Assembly: GCA_954871525.1 (NCBI GenBank)
Contig: OX940860.1
Span: forward strand, 22,476,001-22,540,000
Length of the DNA stretch: 64,000 nt
Source: Parietaria judaica
Taxonomy: Eukaryota > Streptophyta > Magnoliopsida > Rosales > Urticaceae
Direction of reading: 5' to 3'
A program made the translations under genes and the position numbers. The notes beneath the pieces were generated by a model. It saw nothing but the letters and a program-made list of their open reading frames with translations, did not search any database and had not been told where the DNA came from. This document shows positions 1 through 12,124 of the stretch, in pieces (position 1 is the stretch's first letter; each line of letters starts with the position of its first letter).

Positions 1-1785
1 GGAGTGTTTTTAAAATATGATTATGAAGTTAATTACCAATTCATGAGATTCCGCATATCATTGAGAATATGTCCGGTGTTTGTATTTTTGTGATGTAATT
101 AACCAAAAAAAAAAATTAAAATCATTTCACTACAATTACATCATTGCATGAAACAAGCTCTATTTAATAATCAAATTCTATGTATTATGATTACAATTTT
201 TTTAAGGCGTGATTACAATATTCTTGACATGTTATATAGAGATTTTTTTTCTTCTAATTATAATGATTATATAACTAATACTTTATAAATTAATAATTCA
301 ATAATATAGTAAATTTTAGCGGACTCAACATTATTAATTTATAAAGATTTTATTTTAGTGGGTTATTAACGAGAATAAAAAAAACTACAGTGGGTAAAAG
401 TATTTAAGTTCCCAAAAAGTATTCAAAACAGTTAGTTATAAGTCCAAGAGAAGAAAAAATATTAAGAGGGACACATTGAGATAAGAAAGTTGGATACAAT
501 ATTGACAAATATTTCAAGAGAACAGATTGAGATGACATGATACAAAGTGTTATACTAATTAACTAATCATGGAGTGTTTTTAAAATATGATTATGAAGTT
601 ATTTACCAGTTCATGAGATTTATGCCTCCTTTAACTTCGACTCTAAGCTTCCGCATATCATTGAGAAGGTCCGGTGTTTGTATTTTTGTGATGTAATTAA
701 CCAAAAAAAATAATGAAAATCATTTCACTACAATTACATCATTGCATGACACAGGCTCTATTTAATAATCAAATTCTATGTATTATGATTACAATTTTTT
801 TTAAGGCGTGATTACAATATTCTTGACATGTTATATAGAGATTTTTTTTTCTAATTATAATGATTATATAACTAATACTTTATAAATTAATAATTCAATA
901 ATATAGTAAATTTTAGCGGACTCAACATTATTAATTTATACAGATTTTATTTTTGTGGGTTATTAACGAGAATAAAAAAAACTACAGTGGGTAAAAGTAT
1001 TTAAGTTCCCAAAAAGTATTCAAAACAGTTAGTTATAAGTCCAAGAGAAGAAAAAATATTAAGAGGGACACATTGAGATAAGAAAGTTGGATACAATATT
1101 GACAAATATTTTAAGAGAACAGATTGAGATGACGTGATACAAAGTGTTATACTAATTAACTAATCATGGAGTGTTTTTAAAATATTATTATGAAGTTATT
1201 TACCAATTCTCGAGATTTATGCCTCCTTTAACTTCGACTCTAAGCTTCCGCATATCATTGAGAAGGTCCGGTGTTTTTATTTTTGTGATGTAATTAACCA
1301 AAAAAAAAAATCATTTCACTACAATTACATCATTGCATGAAACAAGCTCTATTTAATAATCAAATTCTATGTATTATGATTACAAATATTTTTAAGGCGT
1401 GATTACAATATTCTTGACATGTTATATAGAGATTTTTTTTTTCTAATTATAATGATTATATAACTAATACTTTATAAATTAATAATTCAATAATATAGTA
1501 AATTTTAGCGGACTCAACATTATTATTAATTTATAAAGATTTTACTTTAGTGGGTTATTACCGAGAATAATAAAAAAAAACTACGGTGGGTAAAAGTATT
1601 TAAGTTCCCAAAAAGTATTCAAAACAGTTAGTTATAAGTCCAAGAGAAGAAAAAATATTAAGAGGGACACATTGAGATAAGAAAGTTGGATACAATATTG
1701 ACAAAGAGTTTAAGAGAACAGATTGAGTTAGAGTTTAAGAGAACAGATTGAGTTGAGATGACATGATACAAAGTGTTATACTTGT
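1..1785. repeat. Three tandem copies of a ~0.6 kb AT-rich unit
   Basis: Three head-to-tail copies begin at about 1, 571 and 1168, each opening with GGAGTGTTTTTAAAATAT and closing near GATACAAAGTGTTATACT. Copy 1 lacks a ~29-bp segment (TATGCCTCCTTTAACTTCGA and following) present in copies 2 and 3. Copy 3 carries an extra short duplication of AGAGTTTAAGAGAACAGATT near 1705-1752. Each unit contains an AATTTATAAAGATTTTA-type motif resembling those in AT-rich repeats at about 14.1 kb and 45.5 kb. No coding sequence is seen. The array may continue beyond the left edge of the window. Confidence 0.9.
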
Positions 1786-1885
1786 AAGAGCTCAATGATA
1801 TATGATTATATGTATGTGTGAGATACAACTCTTTCTTTCATGTTTGATCATACTCCAAAATTTTTACAAGAACAAATCGTAGAAC

Positions 1886-4595
1886 TCAAACACGCCTGTA
1901 TTCATCTCCACAGTCGCCAATTACCCTGAGCAAATCTTTGCCTTTTTGAGTAACCTCCTTTATGCTATTCACATCGTCTTCATCGAGAGCAAGTGAGAAA
2001 ACAGCGTTGGCGTCTTGAATGTGCTCCGACAACCCAAGTCTGGCACCAATCATCGATCCTGCTACGCCCGGCTGCAGCATAACAGACGAAACCAGATGAA
2101 TAAACGAAAACTATTTGTTTAAAATTTTTGAGGCGAACGACACTATTTTCTGGTGGAGTTTCGTTACTTGATCCAGGATATACTTGACTGCAACCGTTGG
2201 AATCGAGACTCCGTGTTTCGACGCAACTTGTTTGAGGGTCCGAAGCAAAACCTGGAACTGACCCCATCCTCCCCAAGCATCGACCATCTGTAAGACACTG
2301 AGATAGTTACCGGAATATTTGAACTGATAATTAAGCATAGTAATGAACTGTAAAACGAGAAATCACGGTCAAAATGATCCACACGCACAAGTCCTAAGGA
2401 ATTTGCAAGTAGTTCTTTCAGAGTTTGCAGTGCATGATTCTCTGCAAATTCCGAGTCTTCGTCATTTCTCTCTGGTGTTCTTACTCAATCAAGCCTTTAA
2501 CTTTATTTTCATCATTATAGTTTAAACAGACTTACAACTATAGCCGAAATTCTAATGCCAAAAAGCCTAATGACACATTTGCCCTTAATAACAGAAAATT
2601 GCTACACGTTTATTACAAGAACATTTTCTCTTAGTTCCTAGAAAAATTTGCTTTCTATGTTCGGTTTTGAAACTAGTTGCTGCAAGACTCAAGTCTTTTC
2701 TATCAATGTGATGCATTAAACAAAGGAATCGAACCCTTTTCCGCCAAGCACTACGATAACACGCCCAAAGAATTTTGGTTTTGAGAAAACGCGTTCCCCA
2801 GGTTTAAGAATTCTCTTCCCTATGATTACTCTGGTTGATATACTATCGTATTTTTGAATTTCTGATACATTTTAGAGCGGTTTCAATGAATACCTACCCT
2901 TTTATACTTTTGGAGAGAAGGTGTATTCAATGCGGGGGCAGCAAAGGGAATATTCAAGTTCGTGTCTAGAAACTTCTCAGACAACAGACCTCCCATAACT
3001 GTACCGTACCTGCATTTTATTAAAACTAAAAATTAACAAATTCATCTAAATCAGATCAGATGATTGACTAGTGGAATAATAAGGGAAAGAAAAATACGTT
3101 ATAAGCTTCACTCCTGTAAGCTGACAGAGCTCAGCCATCCTCTGTTGCGGGCGCATGTCCACAACAGAGTGTTGGACCTGAAAAAATAGTGTGTTTGCGG
3201 TTTATAAACCAGATATATGTCATTAGATTTTAGATAATATGTATAGGGAAATTTGTACGCGCTGTTTACAAGCACGAATGTTACCTGATTGCTTACAACG
3301 GGGATGTCGTTTTCTAGGATTATTTGCAATCTCTTGGTGTCGAAATTTGTCAAAGCAATAGTTTTAATTTTACCTGCACAAGCAGCTCTGGCGGAATCAG
3401 CATATAAACTGCGGACTCGACATGTTTAGATTGAAACAGAAAGAGAAGCTACCTTCTCCTTTCAGATCAGTAAGGTGTTTTAGGGCATCGAGGTACCCGG
3501 AATTCGAATAATCCCACCTGTTTCACACGGGTTAAGGAAATAGGTTAAGTGTTGTTCATCATTAGTAGCTTAAAAGAATAAGTCACAGAAACTGTTTTAT
3601 GCTTGTTTAACAATGCTTCTAGGGGAAATAAAACTTCAAACATAAATAACAAAACTCTAATTCAAATCACAAATTAAATAGCCTAAATAACATATTTAAA
3701 ACAAGCTAATATTCCTAAATGTTATGTCCGTAACACGCTCGCGCAACAGCTCGCAACAAGATTATGTAGAACCAAGAAGAGTGTCCATACCAATGAAACT
3801 GAAGCATGTCTAGAGCCGGCACATCCATTCTCTTCCGTGAAACGTCAATGTTCTCCCTAACAAAAGCACTAGTCATCTTCACTGGTGGCGGCACCCACTT
3901 CGTAAGCCTGCACGGCACGAATACACACTGTAAATTCTACTTACCTTCACCGAGTTTCTAATAATTTCTCATCCTAGCAAGCAAGATACGAAAACGGAGT
4001 CCTAGGCCAACACCGAGTCGATTACTCAAGCAAACACAACTCACCCTCGAACGTTCTCCAACATTTCAGGTGAACGCTCTCGACGAACCCTGTTGATGAA
4101 AATCCCATACAGATCTTCCGCCGGTCCATCTACAATGTGAATAAACCAATCATATGACCAAATCTTCATTCACAGGACGATAAACTCATAGCACAGAGCT
4201 ATTAGAATAGAACACGAATGACAATCAACTTTCTGAAGGATTATCAAGCTTCCATATGATGTGCATTATATATGTATACATATATCAGCCATATCGAAAG
4301 TGGTAAGCCCGGAATCAGCGTATTTGAGCATGGCGTCGACGGCGCTGTCCCTCTCAATCCGGCCCCACCCGCCGCTCGTCTGCCACATCCCGTTCACAAC
4401 TCGGCAAATCTCCAGCGAGTCTTTCCCATTCTTGACGACGACACACCTTTCCTCGCCATTGACACACTCAACCAACAATGGCCTCCTCCGCCTAAGCCTC
4501 CACTTCGGAGCCGTTTCCGACGAAAACTTAGTAAGTCTGCGCTTGAAACTCCCCAATCCAGAACCAGAACAATGGATTTGCAAAACCTCCGCCAT
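1886..4595 (-). CDS. Aldo/keto reductase family protein (RSP5-like), 9 exons
   Basis: Predicted NAD(P)H-dependent oxidoreductase of the aldo/keto reductase superfamily, probably plastid-targeted because the N-terminus is basic and Ser/Arg-rich. Exons on the minus strand are 4595-4280, 4129-4045, 3907-3791, 3517-3453, 3373-3285, 3177-3098, 3009-2898, 2287-2168 and 2071-1886. They join in frame to 389 residues. The catalytic tetrad is visible: Asp101 in TFDMAD, Tyr106 in the YGPAEDLYG stretch, Lys137 in LTKWVPPP and His172 in LQFHWWDYS. The later LTNFD and SNQVQHS motifs fit the barrel fold. Relatives are often labelled flagellar radial spoke protein 5-like; the plant substrate is unknown to me. 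An odd Ile precedes Tyr106 where His is usual, exactly at the exon 1/2 junction. An alternative first exon lies upstream at 5062-4765. Confidence 0.88.
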
Positions 4596-4688
4596 TAAAG
4601 CGTTCGAAGAAGAAAGCTCAGCTTAAACTAGTGAGTGATTATCTTCTTCGGTCTTATCACGATTTAATGAAAAACAAAATGACCCTTT

Positions 4689-4700
4689 TGCCACGTGGCA
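4689..4700. promoter_or_regulatory. G-box palindrome upstream of the proximal AKR first exon
   Basis: The perfect 12-bp palindrome TGCCACGTGGCA contains the CACGTG core bound by plant bZIP and bHLH factors. It lies 94 bases upstream of the ATG at 4595, in the 169-base gap between the two candidate AKR first exons. It could drive the proximal exon; transcripts from the distal exon would splice it out as intron. Confidence 0.5.
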
Positions 4701-4764
4701 ATCGCAGTAGCTAAACATTGAGTAGGGGTATTTTCGTCTCAGAGGCTCCGAAACGACGACGTAC

Positions 4765-5062
4765 AGTGGTCGGCCATGTCGAAGGTGGAGAGTCCGGCGT
4801 CGGCGTAGCGAAGCATGGCGTCGACGGCGTCGTTCCGGTCGATCCTCCCCCATCCGCCGCTGGTTTGCCACATTCCGTTGAGGACACGGCAGATCTGCAG
4901 GCTGTCGCCGCCGTTCCTCAGCGTGGCCAAGCGCTCCGACTCGGCGGTGCTGGGGCCGATGACGGAGCACCTCGCGGCCAGAGAGTGAGCTCTCTTCGGC
5001 CTCGGAGAAGAGGAGCTGAGACGGAAGCTGTGAACGGTGGTGGTGCTCGCCGTCGTCGCCAT
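4765..5062 (-). other. Duplicated AKR first exon (alternative first exon or remnant)
   Basis: A second copy of the AKR first exon, on the same strand. It starts MATTASTTTVHSF, has a Ser/Arg-rich transit-peptide-like N-terminus and then matches the core (SLQICRVLNGMWQTSGG, IDRNDAVDAMLRYADAGLS, TFDMADH). The exon ends at 4765 with an intact GTACGT donor. Its length of 298 leaves the same phase as the proximal copy (316), so splicing to the exon at 4129 would be in frame and give a 383-residue protein with the usual DHYGP motif. No copy of the later exons lies between 4620 and 4765. It is therefore either a functional distal first exon of the same gene or the stub of a partly deleted tandem duplicate. 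An in-frame reading upstream to 5245 is probably 5' UTR. Confidence 0.75.
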
Positions 5063-5245
5063 TTCAATGGCGGAGAGAGAGAGGATAAGAAACGAGAAGC
5101 GAGTCTCACTCTCTTCTGGTCTCTTCTTCCCTCTCGCTATGATTCTACAGAGTTCACACGTGTCGAACCTATTTTTCCCGCGTGCGAACATCTTGCATCT
5201 TATATAATTAATTTTAGGATTAATTAATGTTGTGAGTTGTGACAT

Positions 5246-6051
5246 GTATAATTAAGTTCTATTTAATCGAGATAATATAAATTTAAGTTTTTAGTGATAT
5301 ATACCCAATTTAATTTTATCTTGATTTCAATTCGTATTGTTTATTTTTCTTAACCGCGTTAAATGTTATTAAATTTAAATATTTTTGTCCCTCAAAACTT
5401 TTTTCTTTTTGTCTTCGAATTTCTTCTTTCCCTCTCTAAAATTTAAAAATCTTAAAATATCAACTTCATCATCTAGTCCATCCATGACGGACGAGCTATC
5501 ATTATCGACGACGGCAACAACAACAGCTCTTGCCGTTGTCAGCGGTGCTGCTGAGGAATTCGGTGATTCCGATAGTGAACAATCTCACAAAATAAATAAA
5601 ACCATTCTAAATTTGAGTTTGAGTACATCGAAACTATAATGAAATTAAACTTGAATACATATGGCACTTATTTAAAATCTTTAAACTTATGCCATTCTAA
5701 TTAAAAACAACTCGAGTATATATGCCAATGCCACCGTTAACCGCTATTTTTTTTTTTAACTAAAATATATTTCACAATCACTTATCAAAATTCCCCCTCC
5801 AAACATTAAAGAAAACGACATGTCACGTGGTGAACATAAATACGACATGTCATTTGATGAAAGGTCAAACGACATGTATTTTTGAAGATATCTCAGTTCT
5901 CATGAGTAATGAATGACAAACGCCACACAAGATTGGAGCAAAACATCAGATTCGATTCCTACTATTATTTATTCCCCTCATTCATTCTCTTTAGACAGAC
6001 ATTCGCTATCAAACTCAAACCTCCGAAGAACTCGAAAGCGCCAAACATCAC
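5246..6051. other. Intergenic spacer between divergent AKR and Maf genes
   Basis: AT-rich spacer. A short low-complexity open frame at 5385-5639 (Ser/Thr/Ala-rich) has no recognisable domain and poor coding character. The stretch 5590-5760 looks like repeat-derived AT-rich DNA. I see no supported gene. Confidence 0.4.
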
Positions 6052-8195
6052 ATGTCGTTCCAGGTTCGTCTGCTTGCATTATAGCTATTTACACAACTCC
6101 AAAGACCCTTTTTTTTATTATTATTATCAATTGTTGATGCCTTTCTTTGTTATTTCAATGTATGTTTTATATTTAAATTCTGATATATTTGGTTCAGATA
6201 ATATTGGGTTCGGCATCAATGGCTCGCCGAAAGCTTCTTGCTGAGATGGGTTATGATTTCAGTTTAATGGTAAATTATTTTTCTTTTATACCATGAAATT
6301 GGTTACTCAAGTTTAGTTAAATATTTATATCATGAACATTTTGAAACATTTCCCGGGTTATGCCGCCTTTGTGCTAAAAAAAGTGGAACAGTTTTTCTAT
6401 GTTAGTCATTTTTGCCACAAAATTTGAGCATGGTATTAAATTGTAATTACTCGATTCTCTTTAAAAATTTTATGTGGTTGAGTGGATTTAGACTGCAGAT
6501 ATTGATGAGAAGAGCATAAGGAAGGAGAAGCCTGAAGAGTTGGTCATGACTCTTGCAGAGGCAAAAGTGGGGTTTTCAAGCTCAAACTAATTTCACTTGC
6601 GAAAATTCAAACTTTGCGGCAAAGGTACCCAAAACGTATCACAATAGTCCAGTATATTTCCAAGCTTTCAATTGCGTTAATTGATTACCCAACTCAAGGT
6701 AGTGAAATTTACGTTTTCGATTGGTTTTTACTTATATGTCTTCGTTATTGTTAACTTATTTGCACGTGTATGCCTCAAATCGAAGTATTTAACATGAAAA
6801 ATCTCCAAACACGGATATCCAAGGAGTTTTAATTTTAGTTGTACAAATGGAGACACATGAGACATAATCAATCAAAAACGAATCCAAGACCTTGGATAGT
6901 TAATATGCAGAAATGAAAGCTTCAGAATATGCTGTGCTATTTTGAATACGTTTGGATATTTTTGCATTATGCCTTTTATATTACATATAGTTAGTTTCCT
7001 GCTTTAGGCAGATGCCATTATATCAAGGCTCAAAAACTCAGGCGAATTGGAAGAAATTTCTGAAGTTACACTACTCATTACTGCAGATACGGTATGTTTC
7101 AATACTGGAACAAAAGTCCATTTTTACCCTTTTAAGTTTAACAACCTTAGTGATGGGAAACGAGTATATACAATTATGTGTTTCAAGTTTCAACAAAGTT
7201 TTTTTGATAGAAACATTGATTTATGCAACATGATTGAAATGTTTCAGGTCGTGGTGTCACACGGAGTGATCAGAGAGAAACCATCCTGCAAGGAAGAAGC
7301 CCGGGAATTTATCAAAGGTATATGATCGAACCTTTTCTTTTGCGGAATTATGAAAGGATTGACTTGATGAAGAGATCAGGTGTGTGTGAGTTGCAGGGTA
7401 CTCCGGCGGTCAAGCGGCAGTTGTAGGATCCGTGCTCGTAACCAATCTTAAAACGGGCAAGCGAAGAGGCGGATGGGAAAGATCTGAGGTACTTATTTTT
7501 TAAAGGGATACTAGTTATAAGATGACTCTCTCCATGTAACAAGACGAAGGGAAATGCTGCATGTCCGCGGAACATGACTTATCTAGAAGAGGGTATTATC
7601 GTTAATTCGTAACCGAACAAGATCAAAATACCAGACTCAGGATTATTGCAAAGTATTCAGAGAGTCCATTTTGGAGAAAACTAATGATATTGACGAATAT
7701 ACCCTTTTGCTCACAAAACATTTTTAATCTTAATAATATTGAGGACGATAATGCCCTCATGGATAATAACACGAGGCTCTAAAATTTATCAAGATGCTTC
7801 TGGGGATATATTTACATTCGGCTAATACAGTATCTTCACAGGTTTATTTCCATGAATTGCCCCCTGAAATTATTGATGACCTGGTACTTTTTCCAAGTAG
7901 TATCTTTTGTTCATTTCTTATTCTTTTATTTTGAATTTGAGTGGTAGTTAAATTGAACTCTTTTCCAGGTAGAAGAGGCCGTAACTCTCAACGTCGCGGG
8001 AGGCTTGACTCTTGAAAATCCGTTGATACTCCGCTTCGTAGAAGCCGTGGTAATTTACCTCCTCGCTCTTTTGTCTTACGACCTGTAGTTTAGATTCAAA
8101 GAGTTGTATTTTGCTCCAAACAGATCGGAACAAGCGACGCGGTGATGGGACTTCCGAAAGCTCTAACGCAGAAGCTCATTGAAGAAGCTCTCTAG
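6052..8195 (+). CDS. Maf-like nucleoside triphosphate pyrophosphatase, 9 exons
   Basis: Predicted Maf/HAM1-type house-cleaning pyrophosphatase that hydrolyses non-canonical or excess NTPs to the monophosphate. Exons are 6052-6063, 6198-6269, 6492-6566, 7008-7091, 7248-7317, 7397-7488, 7842-7883, 7969-8049 and 8124-8195, giving 199 residues in a continuous frame. Family landmarks are the N-terminal IILGSASMARRKLL loop, ADIDEKSIRKEKPEEL, LLITADT, the IREKP segment, the SGG-AAVGSVLVTN segment, VAGGLTLENP as NVAGGLTLENP, and the C-terminal GTSDAVMGLPKALT. The start is a 12-base exon (MSFQ) followed by a GT donor; it was chosen because the next exon begins in frame at the conserved ILGSAS. In the SGGH motif the usual His is Gln (SGGQAA), which may be a harmless substitution. 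Confidence 0.88.
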
Positions 8196-8714
8196 CGCTG
8201 AGAAAAATTATGATTTTTACCCTTTCATTTCTAACATGTCATACTGATTGGTGTGAAAAGGGTTTTATTGATGTACATTGAGGTGGTTTTTGGTAGTGAA
8301 AATCTTTGGTTAGGGGTTTGATTTTTGGTAGTAAAAAGTACGATCTTCTTTCTCTTTCATCACCGTCGACGTCATTTACAGTGAGCTTCCAGCGTTCGCC
8401 GACGGGGCCCTAGGCCGGCGCCCCGTCCGCCTACCCCAAGGGCCGGCACTGCAAGTACGCACTCATTAGTTACTTGGAATCATGAGCATGCAGGTTCACT
8501 TCTTCTAGCTCCGACATTTTTTTCCCCTGGTGGCATCGGATTTAGTTTATTTCGGCCCAAAGCTGAAAAAAAACAAAAAAAAGAAAACCTGTAAAAATCT
8601 AAACATCATAATTCCAAAAATTAGTAAGCAATTTAAACATTTGCATATAGGGTAATTGACAGTAAAAATATACATGTTCACCACTTGGGCGTACTTGGAC
8701 CTTAGTTTTAATTT
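8196..8714. other. Spacer between the Maf gene and the transposon
   Basis: Contains the Maf 3' region and a GC-rich patch at about 8390-8455 (CCGACGGGGCCCTAGGCCGG) that stands out from its AT-rich surroundings. No open frame or family was recognised in the patch. The last eight bases (8707-8714, TTTAATTT) form the left target-site duplication of the element that follows. Confidence 0.4.
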
Positions 8715-10235
8715 GGGAAACTTGAGAAAATAGCTTAAAAAAACACCATAATTGAACTTTTAAACCCAGTCTGAAAAAATAAGTGTTTCTAAACTTTGCC
8801 TAGATTAAGACGATTTTACCCTCGTTTTTTTGACAATCACATTTCAGTAAACAAACATATTACTTTTGCCACAAATAAAAAAAAATCCAATTTTTCCACG
8901 TTTTCTTTTTTCTTTCTTCTTTTCTTCTTCTCTCCTTCCTGACCTCACTCTTCTCTCCTCACCGTGAAATTTCAAACCGACCTCGCGACCCCCTCCCGAC
9001 CTCGTTCTTCTCCCGTCGCCAACCCCCTTCTCCCGTCGCCAACCCGCGCTCCGCCCAACTCTCCGGCCAAATCGTCGCCGATAGCCTCAGGTCTCCACGC
9101 GCAAGCTTCAAACTAGAAGTCTATGGCATTTCCTCTTTGGTTTTCAACTTTCATTAAAGGCTTGACAGAAAACAGTAGGTATTGCAGTTCTGATTTCTAG
9201 TTTTAATTTTAGGCTTTGAATAGGGCTTGCTTGTTTGATTTATAAGTTTTGATTTTAAGATTTGGAAGACAACTTAGAGATTTTTAGGGATTTTTTGGTT
9301 TTTCCTCATTGATTTTTCCAGTATAGAAGAAAAATTAGGGCTTGCTTGCATTTTATTTTTTCCAGATTTGATTAGGGTTTGGAAAAAATAATTGGGCTTT
9401 AATTTTTGGGAAAAAATAGGGCTTATCTTTTTAGTTGTTGGGTGACAAGGAATTTTGTAGGTGACATAATCGCGGATAATATGACATGATGACAGTTAAA
9501 GTTTCGTTTTAGTTCGGTGATTTTTTTGTTTTGATTTTACAGGAAAATTTAGAAGTGATTCTAATTTATCAATGTTAGAAGTGATTCGCCCAAATCACTA
9601 GGTTGCAGACTCCAAGTCAGATTCTATTCTTGGCTACATTTCGATCTCGCAGTGCTGGCGATCTTGGTTTTGCTCAGGTTCTCTTTATTTCTCTCTTTGT
9701 AACTACGCACATCGTGACATTGGGTTCATTTTCTCAAGAGAAATAGAAAGAAAAACATTTTGGGTGTACTTAATGAGAGACATCTGTGTTGGTTTGTTTT
9801 GTGCAGAGAAGATTGCTCTGAATGGACTCGAAAAATCACAACGAAACAAGCAAAAAAATCTTCCGTGAAGACATACGCATGAATGTCGCATAATAAACTT
9901 TGCCATTTTCCAATTCTGTGTAAATTATGAACACAAAGAAGAGTGTAAAAAATATTGTTTTGAATATTTGGTTGGCTTATTGTTCTATACAGTGCAAATT
10001 GTTTACAAAATTGTGATTTGTCTTAGGGCATATTGGTTCATCCTTACGTTATGTGCTTATAATGTTACAAGAGTAAATTACATTATATTTCGAGCATTTC
10101 GAATAGAATACTTTGTTCAAGGTAGTCTCGATCTTATGTGAGACTACCTTGAACAAAGTTTATACAAATATTGTTATGAATATATAAGCTCTAAGATAAA
10201 TTAATTAGAGTTGTTTAAATTTTAAGATTAAATAA

Positions 10236-10985
10236 AATGAATGTCCCGGACAATTTTTTGGTGTGTTAACGACAATTTTTGCGTGTTCACCAAGGACAAT
10301 ATTTGTGTTCACCAGGGACAATTTTTGTGTTCACCAGGGACAATATTTATGTAAACGAGAGACAATTTTAAATGTTTACTCGGGACAGCTTTTGTGTATA
10401 TCAGGGACAATTATTGTTCACCAAGGATAGTTTTTATTTAAACCAGAGACAATTTTTGTTTAAACCATGGACAGTTTTGGATTACAGATTGGGACAAATT
10501 CAGGAAGATTCATTCTTACTGAAAAAATTACCACCTTCATTCAGGCAGATTGGGTTCGTGGACAGTTTTTCCAGATTTGAGGGACAATATTCTGTAATTT
10601 CGGGACGGTATTTGGTGATTTAGGGACAGTTTTCTGGGCCGTTTGATATATTTTTTTCTTCAGATTTTTGTTTAACATTCTTCTCTTGGTTTACATGAAA
10701 ATTGTCCCGGGTGAAAACAATAATTGTCCCTGATATACACAAAAGCTGTCCCGAGTAAACATTTAAAATTGTCTCTGTTTTACACAAATATTGTCCCTGG
10801 TGAACACAAAAATTGTCCTTGATATACACAAAAACTGTCCCGAGTAACGGTCTAAAATTTTCCCTGGTTTACATGAAAATTGTCCCGGGTGAAAACAATA
10901 ACTATCCCTAATATACATAAAAGTTGTCCCGAGTAAACATTTAAAACTGTCTCTTGTTTACACAAATATTGTCCCTGGTGAATAC
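10236..10985. repeat. Palindromic array of short GGGACAATTTTTGTG units
   Basis: From about 10240 to 10480 a degenerate ~22-30 bp motif repeats in the plus sense (TTCACCAGGGACAATTTTTG and variants). From about 10690 to 10985 the same motif repeats in the opposite sense (AAAATTGTCCCTGGTGAA type). The right arm has a higher-order period of ~175 bases, with the block from TTGGTTTACATGAAAATTG appearing near 10688 and 10864. The arms could fold into a long imperfect hairpin. The array lies inside the 8.7-13.75 kb transposon. Confidence 0.8.
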
Positions 10986-10988
10986 TGT

Positions 10989-11042
10989 TTCGTTCAACCA
11001 TTGCTTCACGTTGTTGAAGCTCTCTTGGTCGGTAACATCATT
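10989..11042 (-). pseudogene. Captured Rab GTPase exon fragment (RABD/Rab1-like)
   Basis: The minus strand encodes DVTDQESFNNVKQWLNE, which closely matches the segment after the switch II region of plant Rab1/RABD GTPases (usually YDVTDQESFNNVKQWL). The match stops abruptly at 10989, where the repeat array begins, and fades upstream after an FN in place of VY. No P-loop or NKxD motif is found nearby, so this is an isolated gene piece. Its position inside a TIR-bounded element suggests transposon capture. Confidence 0.75.
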
Positions 11043-11854
11043 AAAGAGAAGGTAGCACTGTAGGATTAGTTTTAATATTATTTTCTTGTCTCGATAAGTG
11101 ATCCGAATTGTGATTAAATCGAACATGTTTAGGATTCTAATTATTGTAATATATACATAAATAAGTAGGAACACGTTTATATATTTAATATGAGAATATT
11201 ACGTAGGATAAATGTAATTACGCGCCACATCACTACATATACTTACATGCCATATATGATCTTTTATCGACCATCGTTCCCGACCGTGTTCTACTACCCG
11301 TATTCAGGCATATTTCGTTAATCAATCGAGTTAACAAAAAAAAAACTATTTTTTCATAGAAGATTTACAAAATAATAAGCGATCACAGCTACTAATTCTT
11401 TAAATCAGTATTTATGTATTTTTAGTTCTAGCCAGGTATCTCAATTTAAGAATTTTCATGTAAAAATCCAAATTTGCATGCTTCATAACTACAAAACGAA
11501 TGTGAAAGATTGACACGGTATATGTGAATTAGGCTTTTGACCTTTACTGTGTCCAATACCGGTTTTCCAAACCTCAAAATGGAAGAACAAGTCCAATCTC
11601 TTCTCTTCGTACTACTTCCTTTAATGAATAATATTTTTTTCCCAGGATATAATAAAATGATATAAAAAAAATCATTTAAACTATAATCTGGACCAAAGAT
11701 GTAAAATTGGCAATGTCTGACAAGGTTAGTTGTTTCAACAGGAAAAACTAGACTGAACTATCAAATAATTATAGACAAAATTTTAATATCTCTGACTTTT
11801 CCAAGAAAAACAAAGCAAAGAGTTAAAGATACAAAGATAAATAGAACATATGAC

Positions 11855-12124
<270 letters not shown>

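Noticed and set aside
4261..5227. Several open frames on the plus strand opposite the AKR first exons
   Set aside because: They are antisense shadows of the GC-rich coding exons on the minus strand; the minus frames carry the AKR motifs.
5385..5639. Open plus-strand frame with Ser/Thr/Ala-rich translation
   Set aside because: Low complexity, no domain, no splice context, and AT-rich flanks; more likely chance than a gene.
8390..8455. GC-rich patch considered as an exon or CpG-like promoter
   Set aside because: No continuous frame with recognisable protein and no splice context; it follows the Maf stop codon and its origin is unclear.
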